DNA from: Nostoc sp. NMS9
GTDB lineage: Bacteria; Cyanobacteriota; Cyanobacteriia; Cyanobacteriales; Nostocaceae
DNA length: 64,000 nt
Assembly (NCBI RefSeq): GCF_017114995.1
Contig: NZ_JABXKL010000091.1
Span: 213,476 to 277,475, forward strand
Direction of reading: 5' to 3'
Position numbers and translations under genes: made by a program. The notes beneath the pieces are model-generated. The model searched no databases. It saw only the letters and a program-made list of their open reading frames with translations, and was not told the origin of the DNA. Positions 9,097 through 18,400 of this stretch are shown here, one piece after another (the stretch's first letter is position 1; every line of letters begins with the position of its first letter).

Positions 9097-10059
9097 TCAC
9101 GCTGACATCAATTGCTGGATGCGCTCTGGCTCCTCTCCCAGCCAATCTGGATTTTGGGCAGTGCTGTCGAAGATTGATGAGGTTTTGAACGGCTCAAACT
9201 CGCCACGTGATGCCGCTTCTGCCGTTTTTGCTAAGAGCGATCGCACCTGCTCGTCATTCATTGGCTGGAACGTCCGCACTGCTTCAAAAGCTTGCTCTAA
9301 AATCTCCATGCTGTCAATTCCAGTAATCACAACCGATGTGGGTAGATTCAAAGCATAGTGTAAACACTCAATTGGCGTTACAGTTTTTGACCGTAAAAGA
9401 ATACCGTTTGCCAAGCTTTTCATCCCCAAAACGCCGATATTTTGTTTCACAAGTTCTGGTACAACCAGCTTTGCAAAACTCCGGTAGTGGGCATCCATGA
9501 CATTCAACGGCATTTGCACTGTATCAAATTTAAACCCGTGAGCGGCTGCAACTTCCAGCGTATGTAGATGAATATGGGGATCTTTGTGCCCAGTGAAGCC
9601 GATGTATCGGAGTTTTCCAGCTTCTCGCGCCTCAATGAAGGCAGCATTTGCCCCTTCTGGGTCGAAAATTCGATGGGGGTCTTCGTATCGAATCATTTCG
9701 TGATGCTGAACGAGATCGATGCAATCAACTTGCAGGCGTTTGAGTGATTCGTCTAATTGTTTTGCAGCTTCTTTTTTAGAGCGACCATCAATTTTCGTCA
9801 TCAGAAAAACTTTATCCCGGTAGCGATCGCGTAGCGCTTTTCCCATGCGAATCTCGCTGACTCCACCGTTGTAATCCCAACTGTTATCCATAAAGGTGAT
9901 GCCACGATCGATGGCTGTTCTAACAATGCGGATACCCATTTGCTCATCAACGTGCTTCAAGGCAATGTGCCAACCACCCAATCCGATAGCAGAAACTTTC
10001 TCTCCTGTACTGCCGATAACTCGGTATTGCATTTCTGAATTTGACGTAGTTCCTGACAT
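9097..10059 (-). CDS. Aldo/keto reductase
   Basis: NAD(P)H-dependent TIM-barrel oxidoreductase. The family signature is present: VIGSTGEKVSAIGLGGWH near the N-terminus, the catalytic region ITFMDNSWDYNGGVSE (Asp and Tyr), the catalytic Lys in FLMTKIDGR, and the His in DLVQHHEMI. GKLRYIGFTGHKDP and VLGMKSLANG follow in the expected places. I start the gene at 10059 because GGAG lies 5 bases upstream; an ATG at 10083 is also possible. The physiological substrate cannot be read from sequence. It is convergent with the ferritin-like gene and appears monocistronic. Confidence 0.9.
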   Translation of the reverse strand: MSGTTSNSEMQYRVIGSTGEKVSAIGLGGWHIALKHVDEQMGIRIVRTAIDRGITFMDNSWDYNGGVSEIRMGKALRDRYRDKVFLMTKIDGRSKKEAAKQLDESLKRLQVDCIDLVQHHEMIRYEDPHRIFDPEGANAAFIEAREAGKLRYIGFTGHKDPHIHLHTLEVAAAHGFKFDTVQMPLNVMDAHYRSFAKLVVPELVKQNIGVLGMKSLANGILLRSKTVTPIECLHYALNLPTSVVITGIDSMEILEQAFEAVRTFQPMNDEQVRSLLAKTAEAASRGEFEPFKTSSIFDSTAQNPDWLGEEPERIQQLMSA

Positions 10060-10359
10060 GTGTTCTCCGAGTCTTTCAGCCATTAATTAAGTACATATAG
10101 CCACCTGCCAATTCAAACACAAGGCAAAGTTGACAATATCTTGCTGAAGATACACTTTTCGACGCGATGGAAAAAAACTCAAGAAGCCAAAATACAGATG
10201 GCAATTTGGGATGTGTGAGGTAAAAAATTGAATTGATGTGTTAAGCCCAGACGTGTGGCGGTAGGGAATTAGCAGCATTACGCTGTGCGAAGGAGTGTCA
10301 GAGTTTGTCGCCAGACATCGCTAGAGTCTCTTATCTCAACGAACTCCTAACTCCTAACT

Positions 10360-10665
10360 TTATTTACCACTATAGAAAAAGGCAATTTCTTTCTCTTTTA
10401 GGGGTGCGAAACCAGCATCTACGAGTAATTGGTCGAGTTCTGCTTGGGGAATGTGTTTTGCGCCAATTCGCACAATGCGCGATCGCATCGTATTAGATAC
10501 ACCACTGCGCTGTCTATTGCCTTCTAGCGCCATAACTTTACCATAAAGTTCTAGCTTGGCAGGTGGAATGGGAGAACCATCAAAATCAATTCCCTGTGCG
10601 ATCGCTTCATCAATCGCATCAGCCCCTGTAGTAGTTTGATTTCCTGGGTTAGTTTCGGTAGGCAT
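10360..10665 (-). CDS. Small conserved hypothetical protein
   Basis: 101 soluble residues. The N-terminus is Thr/Asn/Gln-rich and disordered (about 1-20), followed by ADAIDEAIAQGIDFDGSPIPPAKLELYGKVMALE and a basic segment (NTMRSRIVRIGAKHIPQAELDQLLVDAGFAPL) that could form a helix-turn-helix-like pair. It ends KEKEIAFFYSGK. I do not recognise a named family. Its own start at 10665 lies under an intergenic region with hairpins. It has no overlapping partner gene. A small regulatory or adaptor protein is possible, but this is a guess. Confidence 0.55.
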   Translation of the reverse strand: MPTETNPGNQTTTGADAIDEAIAQGIDFDGSPIPPAKLELYGKVMALEGNRQRSGVSNTMRSRIVRIGAKHIPQAELDQLLVDAGFAPLKEKEIAFFYSGK

Positions 10666-10762
10666 GGTAATTTACTCTTCTTCGCTATGGGTAGATTTTA
10701 CCAGCCTTGTTGACGCCAAACCTGCCTACTGGCTTTTTTGCTATAGGTTCACCGATAGGTAA

Positions 10763-10819
10763 AACCCACCTTGGTGGGTTAAAAAACCTTAATTTTCTCT
10801 TAGCCCACGCAGGTGGGCT
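10763..10819. terminator. Pair of adjacent hairpins
   Basis: Two strong stems in tandem: AACCCACC / GGTGGGTT with a 2-base spacer at 10763-10780, and AGCCCAC / GTGGGCT at 10802-10819. On the minus strand the left stem is followed by TTTTA, suitable for ending the small gene at 10854-11108; on the plus strand the right stem is followed by TTGTTTG. Confidence 0.55.
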
Positions 10820-10853
10820 TTGTTTGTGTAGGCGCGAATTCTATTCGCCAAAA

Positions 10854-11108
10854 CTAATCACGAGTTTGGCGTGTTACCAAGCCGCCAACAAACGCCCCTA
10901 AGATAGTGCCTGTCCAAAGTCCTGTTGTGCTACCTTGCCATATGGCTCCTGGTGTTATCCAAGCGTTGCACATCTCCTTTAAACCCCAAGGTTGGTTTTG
11001 ACACTTTTGGCTATGCAGCATTATGGTGATTTGCCCACTGGTGTAAGCACCAAAAAAACCTGATGACAGCGCCAAAAAAGTGCAAATTAAAATTCTGTTT
11101 TTTATCAT
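10854..11108 (-). CDS. Small two-span membrane protein
   Basis: 84 residues with two hydrophobic segments: residues 5-30 (ILICTFLALSSGFFGAYTSG) and about 58-78 (STTGLWTGTILGAFVGGLV), the second Gly-rich. A short loop with two cysteines (QKCQNQPWGLKEMC) lies between them and may form a disulphide on the outer face. I do not recognise a named family; short proteins of this layout are common and unannotated in cyanobacteria. It is followed by two hairpins and preceded by an insertion-sequence remnant. Function unknown. Confidence 0.5.
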   Translation of the reverse strand: MIKNRILICTFLALSSGFFGAYTSGQITIMLHSQKCQNQPWGLKEMCNAWITPGAIWQGSTTGLWTGTILGAFVGGLVTRQTRD

Positions 11109-11134
11109 TAGTCATTAGGGCGAATGGCACTAAG

Positions 11135-11546
11135 TTAAGGTAGAATCCTTAGTTTTATTCGGCTAACTTGTCTACTACTGAGCGAGATTCCACGCTCAAC
11201 AGCCAAAGGTTCTTCTAGTTGACGGCTTGTATAGCTGCCCTCTTCACCTAACCATTGTTCAATCGCGTGAATATCCTCTAAACTCCATTTGCGTTTTCCT
11301 CCACGTCCAGGCGCTTCCCATAATCCACCTAATCCTATTTTTTCCCATCGACGTAATGTCGCTCGAACTGTATGCTCATAAATCTTGAGATGACAAGCAA
11401 TCTCAGGAACTGTTAACCCATCTCCATTCAGCCCTAATCCGATCGCTCTCCTAAATGACTCTTCCAGGTACATTATCTGCAAGGCTTAACTCCTGCAACG
11501 TTTTGTCTTCTTCTGGAGTCAACCGAATTCTTAATGGCGAAGGCAT
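11135..11546 (-). pseudogene. Frameshifted IS630-type transposase N-terminal part
   Basis: Reading from the ATG at 11546 gives MPSPLRIRLTPEEDKTL...NVPGRV, the usual start of an IS630-family helix-turn-helix ORF. The frame then breaks near 11452-11460 and continues in another frame as RAIGLGLNGDGLTVPEIA, YEHTVRATLRRWEKIGLGG and LWEAPGRGGKRKW, ending RQVSRIKLRILP. The DDE catalytic half is absent: the sequence after 11135 belongs to the small membrane gene. So this is a decayed ORFA-like fragment of one element, with a frameshift and no catalytic domain. Confidence 0.75.
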
Positions 11547-11652
11547 TTTCTAGCATCTATTACTGTCCCCTCTTATCTTATAATTTTTTATGTCTCACTA
11601 CTTACAATGCTAATTCCTCAATAGTTACTTGGGACAAGTCTGTCCGATTACT

Positions 11653-12294
11653 TCAGACTTGTTCCATCAATTGCTTGTCGATAATTCCAGGCAAAAGATA
11701 GAACGAGGGAATAAGGATATAAAGTACAATGCTCAAGTTGATATTGATAAAAGCCAAGCCTGCGGCAACAAGATAAGAAATTGGATAACTAAGAGTCCAA
11801 ATAGTTGCTTTTTGAACAGTTTTTTGGTGGATGATTTTTTCACTCGTAATGTACCGACGGACAACATAAAACCAGAGCGCATTGTAAGCAAATCCAGTCA
11901 GTGCTAGTGTCAGTCCATAAAAAACAACCACGGGTAGCGAGGTTCCATATTCACCAATAAGCGCCGTAGGATAGGGGATAAAAGCAACGCACATTAATAA
12001 AAGTAAGTTGATTACTAAAATAGTGCGATCAACTCTTTTTATGAAATGAAAGAGTGCATGATGATTAATCCAAATTACGCCAATAACAATAAAACTGGTG
12101 GCATAGCTCAAAACGTGAGGAAATACTTGGAGTAGTTTAGCAACAGCTTCAGAGGAGGTTGCTTGAGATAGGTCAGGTGCTTTAATTTCAATCACAAGCA
12201 AAGTCACCGCAATTGCAAATACACCATCACTAAATGCCTCAAAACGATTCAAACTCATTAAGGGAACTTGTTTTTTACTCTCCAATTGTGGCAT
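11653..12294 (-). CDS. TMEM175 / DUF1211 family membrane protein
   Basis: 213 residues with about six membrane spans. The hallmark RFEAFSDGVFAIAVTLLV (residues 17-34) in the first span is the filter-forming signature of bacterial TMEM175 proteins, which form potassium-permeable channels. Further spans include LSYATSFIVIGVIWINHHALF and ILVINLLLLMCVAFIPYPTALIG, typical of the family. It lies 34 bases downstream of the FAD monooxygenase on the same strand, so it may be the last gene of that operon. A role in ion leak or pH/K+ balance is inferred from the family only. Confidence 0.88.
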   Translation of the reverse strand: MPQLESKKQVPLMSLNRFEAFSDGVFAIAVTLLVIEIKAPDLSQATSSEAVAKLLQVFPHVLSYATSFIVIGVIWINHHALFHFIKRVDRTILVINLLLLMCVAFIPYPTALIGEYGTSLPVVVFYGLTLALTGFAYNALWFYVVRRYITSEKIIHQKTVQKATIWTLSYPISYLVAAGLAFININLSIVLYILIPSFYLLPGIIDKQLMEQV

Positions 12295-12328
12295 TTTAGT
12301 TTCCTGAAGTAGTTTAAATCAGTTTACT

Positions 12329-13516
12329 CTACGCTTTTTGTTGGAGAGGATCTAAATTTTCACCAAATCGACTTGTGCCATAACTAAATTGAGAGCGATC
12401 GCCCATTTGCTGACCGGATGCCATAAGTTGTCTGCCATAAGCTAGTTGACTCGGCTCCCAAGCTGGCAAAGCTTTAATAACATTATGGTTGTATCTAACT
12501 AACGCCTGAGCAAGAGAAATTGCATTAGCCGCCGCTTTTGCGGTACTTGCTGCCGTATGGGGACGGGGAATAAAGGCAGCATCGCCAATTAGCGCCACCC
12601 GTTCAAAGGTCATTTGTGGCACTCCCAAGTCTAAAATCGCCTGGACAAAAGGCTCTTGAGTTGCAGCAACAAGTTTCTGGAATGGGGGAGCTAGTACCGT
12701 ATTGGCATATAAACGCATCTCCTGCTCCACTGCTGGTGCTAACATTCCGGGTGGAATAGAATAATCCCGATGTTTGCCTTCCTTGTCTGTCAAAATACGA
12801 GGTAGTTCGGTTATCTCATCGTAATTGACATACCAAACCCAGTTAAAGCGGCGTTCTCCAGGTACTAAAGATTCGTGGTCGCCCGGAATCACATATTGCA
12901 GTATGTGAGAGTTGGGAAATTGATAGAACACAAATCGTTCTGTAAACAAAGTAGCCGCATCTGATTCCAGTTCATTTTCGTTCACAAGTCCCCGATAAGC
13001 GACATATCCCGCGTAAAGATAATGAACATCTGGTAGGAAGTGTTGTCGCACAGTCGAATTTGGGCCATCTGCACCAATCAATAAATCTGCTGTGTCATGA
13101 GTTCCGTCAGCAAAGATTGCTGTAACCTGTTCGCCGTTTTGCTGAATATCGGTTAAGTATTTGCTGTAATGATAATGCTCAAAGGGAAAATGCCGACGCA
13201 TAGAACCGTAAAGCAAATTCCAAGAGGTCAACATTTGACGCATTGGCATCGGTTGGTTAACACTACCATCGGAGTTTAGGTAATAACGTTCGTGCGCTGT
13301 TACGCCCAGCGATTGAGTAGAGATACCTGCGCCCTCAAAGGCTTCAATAACATCGCTTTGTAGTACAACGCCACCACCGCGACTATCAAGATTGCGATCA
13401 GAGCGTTCGTAAATATCTACATCCCAACCAATAGAGCGCAGCATAATTCCTGCAAACAAACCGCCGAGCGATCCACCAATAATAATTGCTCGATTACCTG
13501 TTGGTTTTATAGTCAT
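12329..13516 (-). CDS. FAD-dependent monooxygenase (aromatic hydroxylase type)
   Basis: A 395-residue class A flavoprotein monooxygenase. The Rossmann motif AIIIGGSLGGLFAGIML (residues 10-26) replaces GxGxxG by GGSLGG, as in 2,6-dihydroxypyridine hydroxylase-like enzymes. The DG motif is LLIGADGPNSTVRQ and the GD motif VALIGDAAFIPRPHTAASTAKAA. It would hydroxylate an aromatic substrate with NAD(P)H and O2; the substrate is not deducible. AGGGG stands close before the ATG. The DsbA-like gene is 18 bp upstream and the TMEM175 gene 34 bp downstream. A LysR gene diverges from the DsbA-like gene, so this is probably a LysR-controlled detoxification or catabolic operon. Confidence 0.88.
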   Translation of the reverse strand: MTIKPTGNRAIIIGGSLGGLFAGIMLRSIGWDVDIYERSDRNLDSRGGGVVLQSDVIEAFEGAGISTQSLGVTAHERYYLNSDGSVNQPMPMRQMLTSWNLLYGSMRRHFPFEHYHYSKYLTDIQQNGEQVTAIFADGTHDTADLLIGADGPNSTVRQHFLPDVHYLYAGYVAYRGLVNENELESDAATLFTERFVFYQFPNSHILQYVIPGDHESLVPGERRFNWVWYVNYDEITELPRILTDKEGKHRDYSIPPGMLAPAVEQEMRLYANTVLAPPFQKLVAATQEPFVQAILDLGVPQMTFERVALIGDAAFIPRPHTAASTAKAAANAISLAQALVRYNHNVIKALPAWEPSQLAYGRQLMASGQQMGDRSQFSYGTSRFGENLDPLQQKA

Positions 13517-13534
13517 TGAACCCCTTGTATTTTG

Positions 13535-14260
13535 TTATACGGCTTCTAATTCATTTACCGCAGTTTGTAAGGCTGTCAAAAAAACATCAACGCTTTGCGC
13601 TCCAACAATCGTTTCTCGACCAATTTTGATCGACGGTACTCCCCTTATATTCCGGCTTGCTGCCTGCTCCTCTAGGGCTTTTACTTCCTCAACTCCTTCA
13701 TTAGAATGTAGAAATGCTCTAACTTTGTCAGCATTTAACCCAACTTCCGCTGCAAGTTTAACTAGAGTTTCGACATCGGTAATATCTTTTCCTTGCATAA
13801 AGTAAGCGTTCAAAATCCGCTCTACCATTTCTGTCGCTTTGCCTTCAAGCTCGGCAAACCAACTCAAGCGATGAGCTTTTAGAGTATTTGGAGTAACCTG
13901 CATTAAGTCATAGCGAAATTCAATACCGTCATGGGTAGCCGCCTGCATCGTTTGAGCATCTAGCGCTTGTGAATATTCCCAACTACCAAACTTGTTAGAA
14001 CGGTAGGTTTTACGATCCATCCCTGCTTCTGGCATGGTGGGGTTTAACTCGAACGGATACCAAAGGCGTTTAATCTTAACCGGAGATTTTAGTTGCTCAA
14101 TTGCTCGATCGAGTCGTTTATCTACCACCAAACACCAGGGACAGATAAAGTCTGAAGTGATTTCAATTGTTAAGGTCACGGGTTTCTTTGCATTAATTTC
14201 TGACCTCTTAACGATAACTCCATCCATAAAGAATGATAATAGAGCTAATATGCCAAACAC
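13535..14260 (-). CDS. DsbA-family oxidoreductase (FrnE-like)
   Basis: A thioredoxin-fold protein with an inserted helical domain, resembling FrnE and 2-hydroxychromene-2-carboxylate isomerase relatives. The redox motif is DFICPWC near residues 38-43, followed by KRLWYPFELNPTMPEAGMDRK and late in the protein RGVPSIKIGRETIVGAQ, with the conserved cis-Pro. No export signal is needed, and FrnE-like proteins act in the cytoplasm. The start is uncertain: the frame opens with GTG at 14260, but the ATG at 14227 (MDGVIVKRSE) gives a more usual N-terminus. It is the first gene of the leftward cluster and diverges from the LysR gene. Confidence 0.85.
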   Translation of the reverse strand: MFGILALLSFFMDGVIVKRSEINAKKPVTLTIEITSDFICPWCLVVDKRLDRAIEQLKSPVKIKRLWYPFELNPTMPEAGMDRKTYRSNKFGSWEYSQALDAQTMQAATHDGIEFRYDLMQVTPNTLKAHRLSWFAELEGKATEMVERILNAYFMQGKDITDVETLVKLAAEVGLNADKVRAFLHSNEGVEEVKALEEQAASRNIRGVPSIKIGRETIVGAQSVDVFLTALQTAVNELEAV

Positions 14261-14261
14261 C

Positions 14262-14278
14262 TTTGCGTTTTATGCAAA
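14262..14278. promoter_or_regulatory. Candidate LysR operator
   Basis: An interrupted dyad TTTGC-N7-GCAAA lies in the divergent space between the DsbA-like gene and the LysR gene. LysR regulators commonly bind T-N11-A dyads in such positions. If the DsbA-like gene starts at 14227 the dyad is fully intergenic. Confidence 0.35.
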
Positions 14279-14293
14279 AGTATAGGGAAACAG

Positions 14294-15223
14294 ATGGATC
14301 AATTTGCAGCGATGCGTGCTTTCGTCAAAGTGGTAGAAACTGACGGATTTTCTGAAGCTGCACGACAGATGCAGATGGCAGTATCTTCTGTGACTCGCCA
14401 AGTAAATGCTCTGGAAGAAATGCTCAATACCCAACTACTCAACCGCTCAACTCGCAGCGTTACCCTTACGGCGCAAGGTCGTAAATATTACGATAAGGCA
14501 GTTCGCATTTTGCAAGATGTGGAGGAAGCAAACCAGTGTGTGATGGAGCAGGATATTCCACGCGGACTATTGAAAGTCAGCGTACCAGTTGCCTTTGGAA
14601 GACTGCATATTGCACCTATTGTCAATGATTTTTTTGTTCAGTATCCAGAAGTAAAGCTAGATTTGAGATTGAGCGATGGATTGTCTAACTTGGTGGAAGA
14701 AGATTTAGATATTGTAATCCGCATTGGAAATCTCGATCGGTCTGGAGCAAATCTAATTTTGCGTAAGATTGCCTCGTATACACGCCTCGTTTGCGGTAGT
14801 TCAACGTATTTCAAACAGCATGGTAAACCCAAACATCCAGACGAGTTAGCAAATCATAACTGTCTATTGTTTACTTATTTCATGGGGTATGATATCTGGC
14901 GATTCAAACGAGATACCGAATTTTGTGAGGTTAAAGTAAGTGGTTCCTTAATATCAAGTAATTCTGAGGTACTCCGCCAAGTCTGTTTGGATGGGACGGG
15001 TCTGATTTTGATGCCAACTTGGTTAATTGGTGAAGACATCCGAAAAGGAAAGTTGCAAGCAGTGCTAACCGATTGTCAAGTATATCCCCAAACCAGTATA
15101 GATATGGGCATTTATGCGCTTTATTTGCCAAATCGCAGAAATTCGCTGCGGGTCAAAGCATTTATCGATTTTTTAATCAAACGATTTGGTAATCCGCCTT
15201 ACTGGGAAGAAACTACGCATTGA
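14294..15223 (+). CDS. LysR family transcriptional regulator
   Basis: 309 residues. Residues 1-60 form the winged helix-turn-helix (MDQFAAMRAFVKVVETDGFSEAARQMQMAVSSVTRQVNALEE, then LLNRSTRSVTLTAQG), and the rest is a periplasmic-binding-like effector domain beginning GLLKVSVPVAFGRLHIAPIV. It matches the subgroup that often regulates an adjacent oxidoreductase or efflux gene. AGGGA lies upstream of the ATG. It is transcribed divergently from the DsbA-like / monooxygenase / TMEM175 genes and most likely controls them and itself. The inducer is unknown. Confidence 0.93.
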   Translation: MDQFAAMRAFVKVVETDGFSEAARQMQMAVSSVTRQVNALEEMLNTQLLNRSTRSVTLTAQGRKYYDKAVRILQDVEEANQCVMEQDIPRGLLKVSVPVAFGRLHIAPIVNDFFVQYPEVKLDLRLSDGLSNLVEEDLDIVIRIGNLDRSGANLILRKIASYTRLVCGSSTYFKQHGKPKHPDELANHNCLLFTYFMGYDIWRFKRDTEFCEVKVSGSLISSNSEVLRQVCLDGTGLILMPTWLIGEDIRKGKLQAVLTDCQVYPQTSIDMGIYALYLPNRRNSLRVKAFIDFLIKRFGNPPYWEETTH

Positions 15224-15299
15224 ACTGGGTTATGGGAACAATGATTCAATAGTAGATGTTTGTTACCCCTGCGTGAATCCAAGTTAGATGTTTTAATAA

Positions 15300-15411
15300 A
15301 CATTCGGGCATTGGGCATTGGGAAGAGGCGGAGGGGCAAAGGAGAAATGCTTACTGCAACTTCCGCTCCGCTCCCTGCTTCCCTCCTGCTTCCCCTGCTC
15401 CCGGACTCCCA
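15300..15411. repeat. G/C-rich low-complexity repeat downstream of ppc
   Basis: GGGCATTGGGCATTGGG followed by CCCTGCTTCCC and GCTTCCCCTGCTCCC runs. The same vocabulary occurs inside ppc (16530-16575) and between the O-acetylation genes near 22370, marking one dispersed low-complexity family. Confidence 0.55.
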
Positions 15412-18400
15412 TCAACCTGTATTTCTCATCCCGGCTGCAATACCATTGATAGTTAACAATGCTCCTCGCAGTAACTCGCCTTTGCTATAACGAGAATGAA
15501 TTACTCCAGAAGTAGCAGTAGTATTTTGGGACTGCCGTAGACGCTTGAGTAGTGAAACTTGGATAAATCCCAAGGGGACAATTGTGCCATTGCGTAACTG
15601 CACAGATCGTTGCAATACAGGATCGCCATCTAACAGTCGATTGTGATCGGTGATTTTTAACACCAAATCCCTTGTCAGATAGAACTCGCTAGCAATTTGG
15701 TCAAACACCTTGGCAAAACGAAGTTGATCTTCTGGTTTTGAGAGTTCTTGGACGTAGTGGTGTGCCATTTGCATATCTACTTTTGCCAAAGTCATCTCGG
15801 CCTTAGAAATCACCATCTTGAAAAAGGGCCACTTAACGTAAAAGTAGCGTAGCAATTTCAAGTGTTCTTCTGGTTCTGCGTTCAAGAATTCTTGTAATGC
15901 TGTGCCAACGCCATACCAGGAAGGAAGTAAAAAGCGAGTTTGTGTCCAGCTAAATACCCAAGGAATAGCTCGCAGACTGCTTAAATCTTTCTTACCAGAT
16001 GGACGGCGTGCGGGACGGGAACTAATTTGCAACTGGCTAATTTCTTCAATGGGAGTTACTTCGTGGAAGAAATCAACAAAATCAGGCTGTTCGTAGATTA
16101 AAGCACGATAATGTTGACGCGATCGCGCTGCTAATTCTTCCATAATCTCATTCCAGGGTTCAATATCATCAAACCCTGTCCGCAGCAGGCTGGCTTGAAT
16201 CACAGCAGTGGTGATGGTTTCCATGTGGTACAAAGCTAAGTCCAACAAGGAATATTTGGAAGCTAAAACTTCTCCTTGTTCGGTAATCTTGATTCGCCCA
16301 TTGATACTATGACCTGGTTGAGCCAAAATCGCCTCGTAAGCGGGGCCGCCACCCCGTCCCACAGAACCGCCGCGGCCGTGGAAAATCCGCAAATTCAGAT
16401 CGTAGTTTTCTGCTATTTGTTGCAGTGATTTTTGAGCTTTATGAATTTCCCAGTTGCTGCTTAAAAAACCAGAGTCTTTGTTGCTGTCAGAATACCCCAG
16501 CATTACTTCTTGCAAGTTGGGGGTGACGGAGGAGGTGGAGGCAGGGGAGCAGGGGAGCAGGGAAGCAGGGGAGGGTGAATTTTCATTGGTATCCTCTGCT
16601 TTTGTCTGTTCGTAACCACCAGCTAATAAAGCGCGATATAACGGCAGTTCAAATAGTTTCCGCATGACGCTTCTGGAGCGTTGTAAATCTTCTACTGTCT
16701 CAAATAGGGGGACTACTTGAATAGTTCCGACGGCAATGGCGGGGTCAAAAAGTCTGGCTTCTTTGGCTAACAGTAGTACTTCCAGCACGTCGCTCACGTC
16801 GCGGCACATGCTGATAATGTAAGTTTGGCAGATGTTGAGACCAAATTCTTGTTGGAGCGATCGCACGACGCGAAAGGTTTCAATTACATCGTTGGTTTTT
16901 TCCGAAAATGGCAATTCTGCCGGAATTAGTGGCCGACGGGTTTGCAGTTCGCCTGTGAGCCAAGCAACTCTTTGCTCCTCAGATAGTTCGTTGTAAGGTT
17001 GGGGTAATATTTGCAGGTATTCGAGGATCTCGTTGAGCGCATCGGCGTGACGGGATGATTCTTGGCGGATATCTAACTGTGTCAAGTTAAAGCCAAAAAT
17101 TTCTACCTGACAGATCAGATTTTCTAAATCTCGACAACTTAAACCTGTTTCTGTCAAGTTGCGCTGAATCATTCGCAGTTCTGCTAAAAAATCGGCTCCC
17201 GAACGATACAGGGGGCTATCTTGATTTGTTGGCGTTTCCCGATTGTACAAAGCTAGATTGCGATCGCGAGTATTTTCCAACCGTTTCAGAACATAAGCCA
17301 GTTTCAGCCGATAGGGTTCTTGTCGATAACGCAGCGCCAGTGCGTCATATACCTCGCTCAACTGGGACTGATCCAATTCTAGAGATTCCAGTAAGTCTGG
17401 TAAAACATCACTCCAGTGCATCGACACACTCAACAATTCAATCAGATTTTTCACTGACTGAATATATCTTCCGATCACCATTTTGCGCTGATAGCAAGCC
17501 GTTTTCCAGGTGATTTCGGGTGTGACTGATGGGTTCCCGTCTCTGTCTGAACCTACCCAAGAGCCAAAAGAGCAAAAGTTTTTACTTGGTGGTTCTAGCC
17601 AAGGAAAGGTATTGGATAAGGTATGTTTGAAACGTTTATACAGTTGCGGAATGCCATCAAATAAAACTTCTTGGAAGTAGTGCAGGGCATAATCTACTTC
17701 ATCTAGCACTGTGGGTTTGAACTGATGAAGTTCGTCTGTACGCCACCACAGGCGAATCTCCTCGAGCAATTGTTCGCGGACATCTACTGCTTCCCAAGGA
17801 TATGCTCCTGGCGTAGTCCCAGAATGGTTTTCCAAGGTATCCAGTTTTTGCAAAAGTTGTACCACCTGTCGCTGCTTATCCCGGATGGTATGACGAACAA
17901 TTTCCGTCGGATGTGCTGTGAAAACTAAGCGCACATCCAGATGTGCAATTAGACGTTGAATTTGCTGGGGTGGTACATTCAGTTTGAATAAATAGGGAAA
18001 CAAGGCAGCAAAAGTACCTTTTGGTTTGACTTGCGCCTTTTCGAGATAATTCTTTCTAAGGAAGGCTGCTGCTATTCCCTTGCTAACAGGCGCGTCATCT
18101 TCTCTTTGATTAGACGAATAGTTAACATTGGCTGCTGTTTCTGGCTCTATAGCCTCTGTTTCTGCCTCATACCGACTCAATTGCTGCCTTTGTTCATATT
18201 CCTGCTCAATGATGTTAATCAACTGAAAATACAGAGCGAAAGCACGAGCCGCGCGAATTGCTTCGTTGATATTTAGTTGTTCAATTAATTTGACGGCTGA
18301 GGATGCTTGGTCATTTGTTGCTTGTCCTTCTGGCGAACATAAATCACGCAGCTGGCGCAACAAATCTACCATGTTTTGACCGCATTCTTGCCGGAGAACT

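Noticed and set aside
10087..10278. Short leftward frame upstream of the aldo/keto reductase
   Set aside because: Composition is random-like, without motifs or ribosome site; it is probably part of the promoter region.
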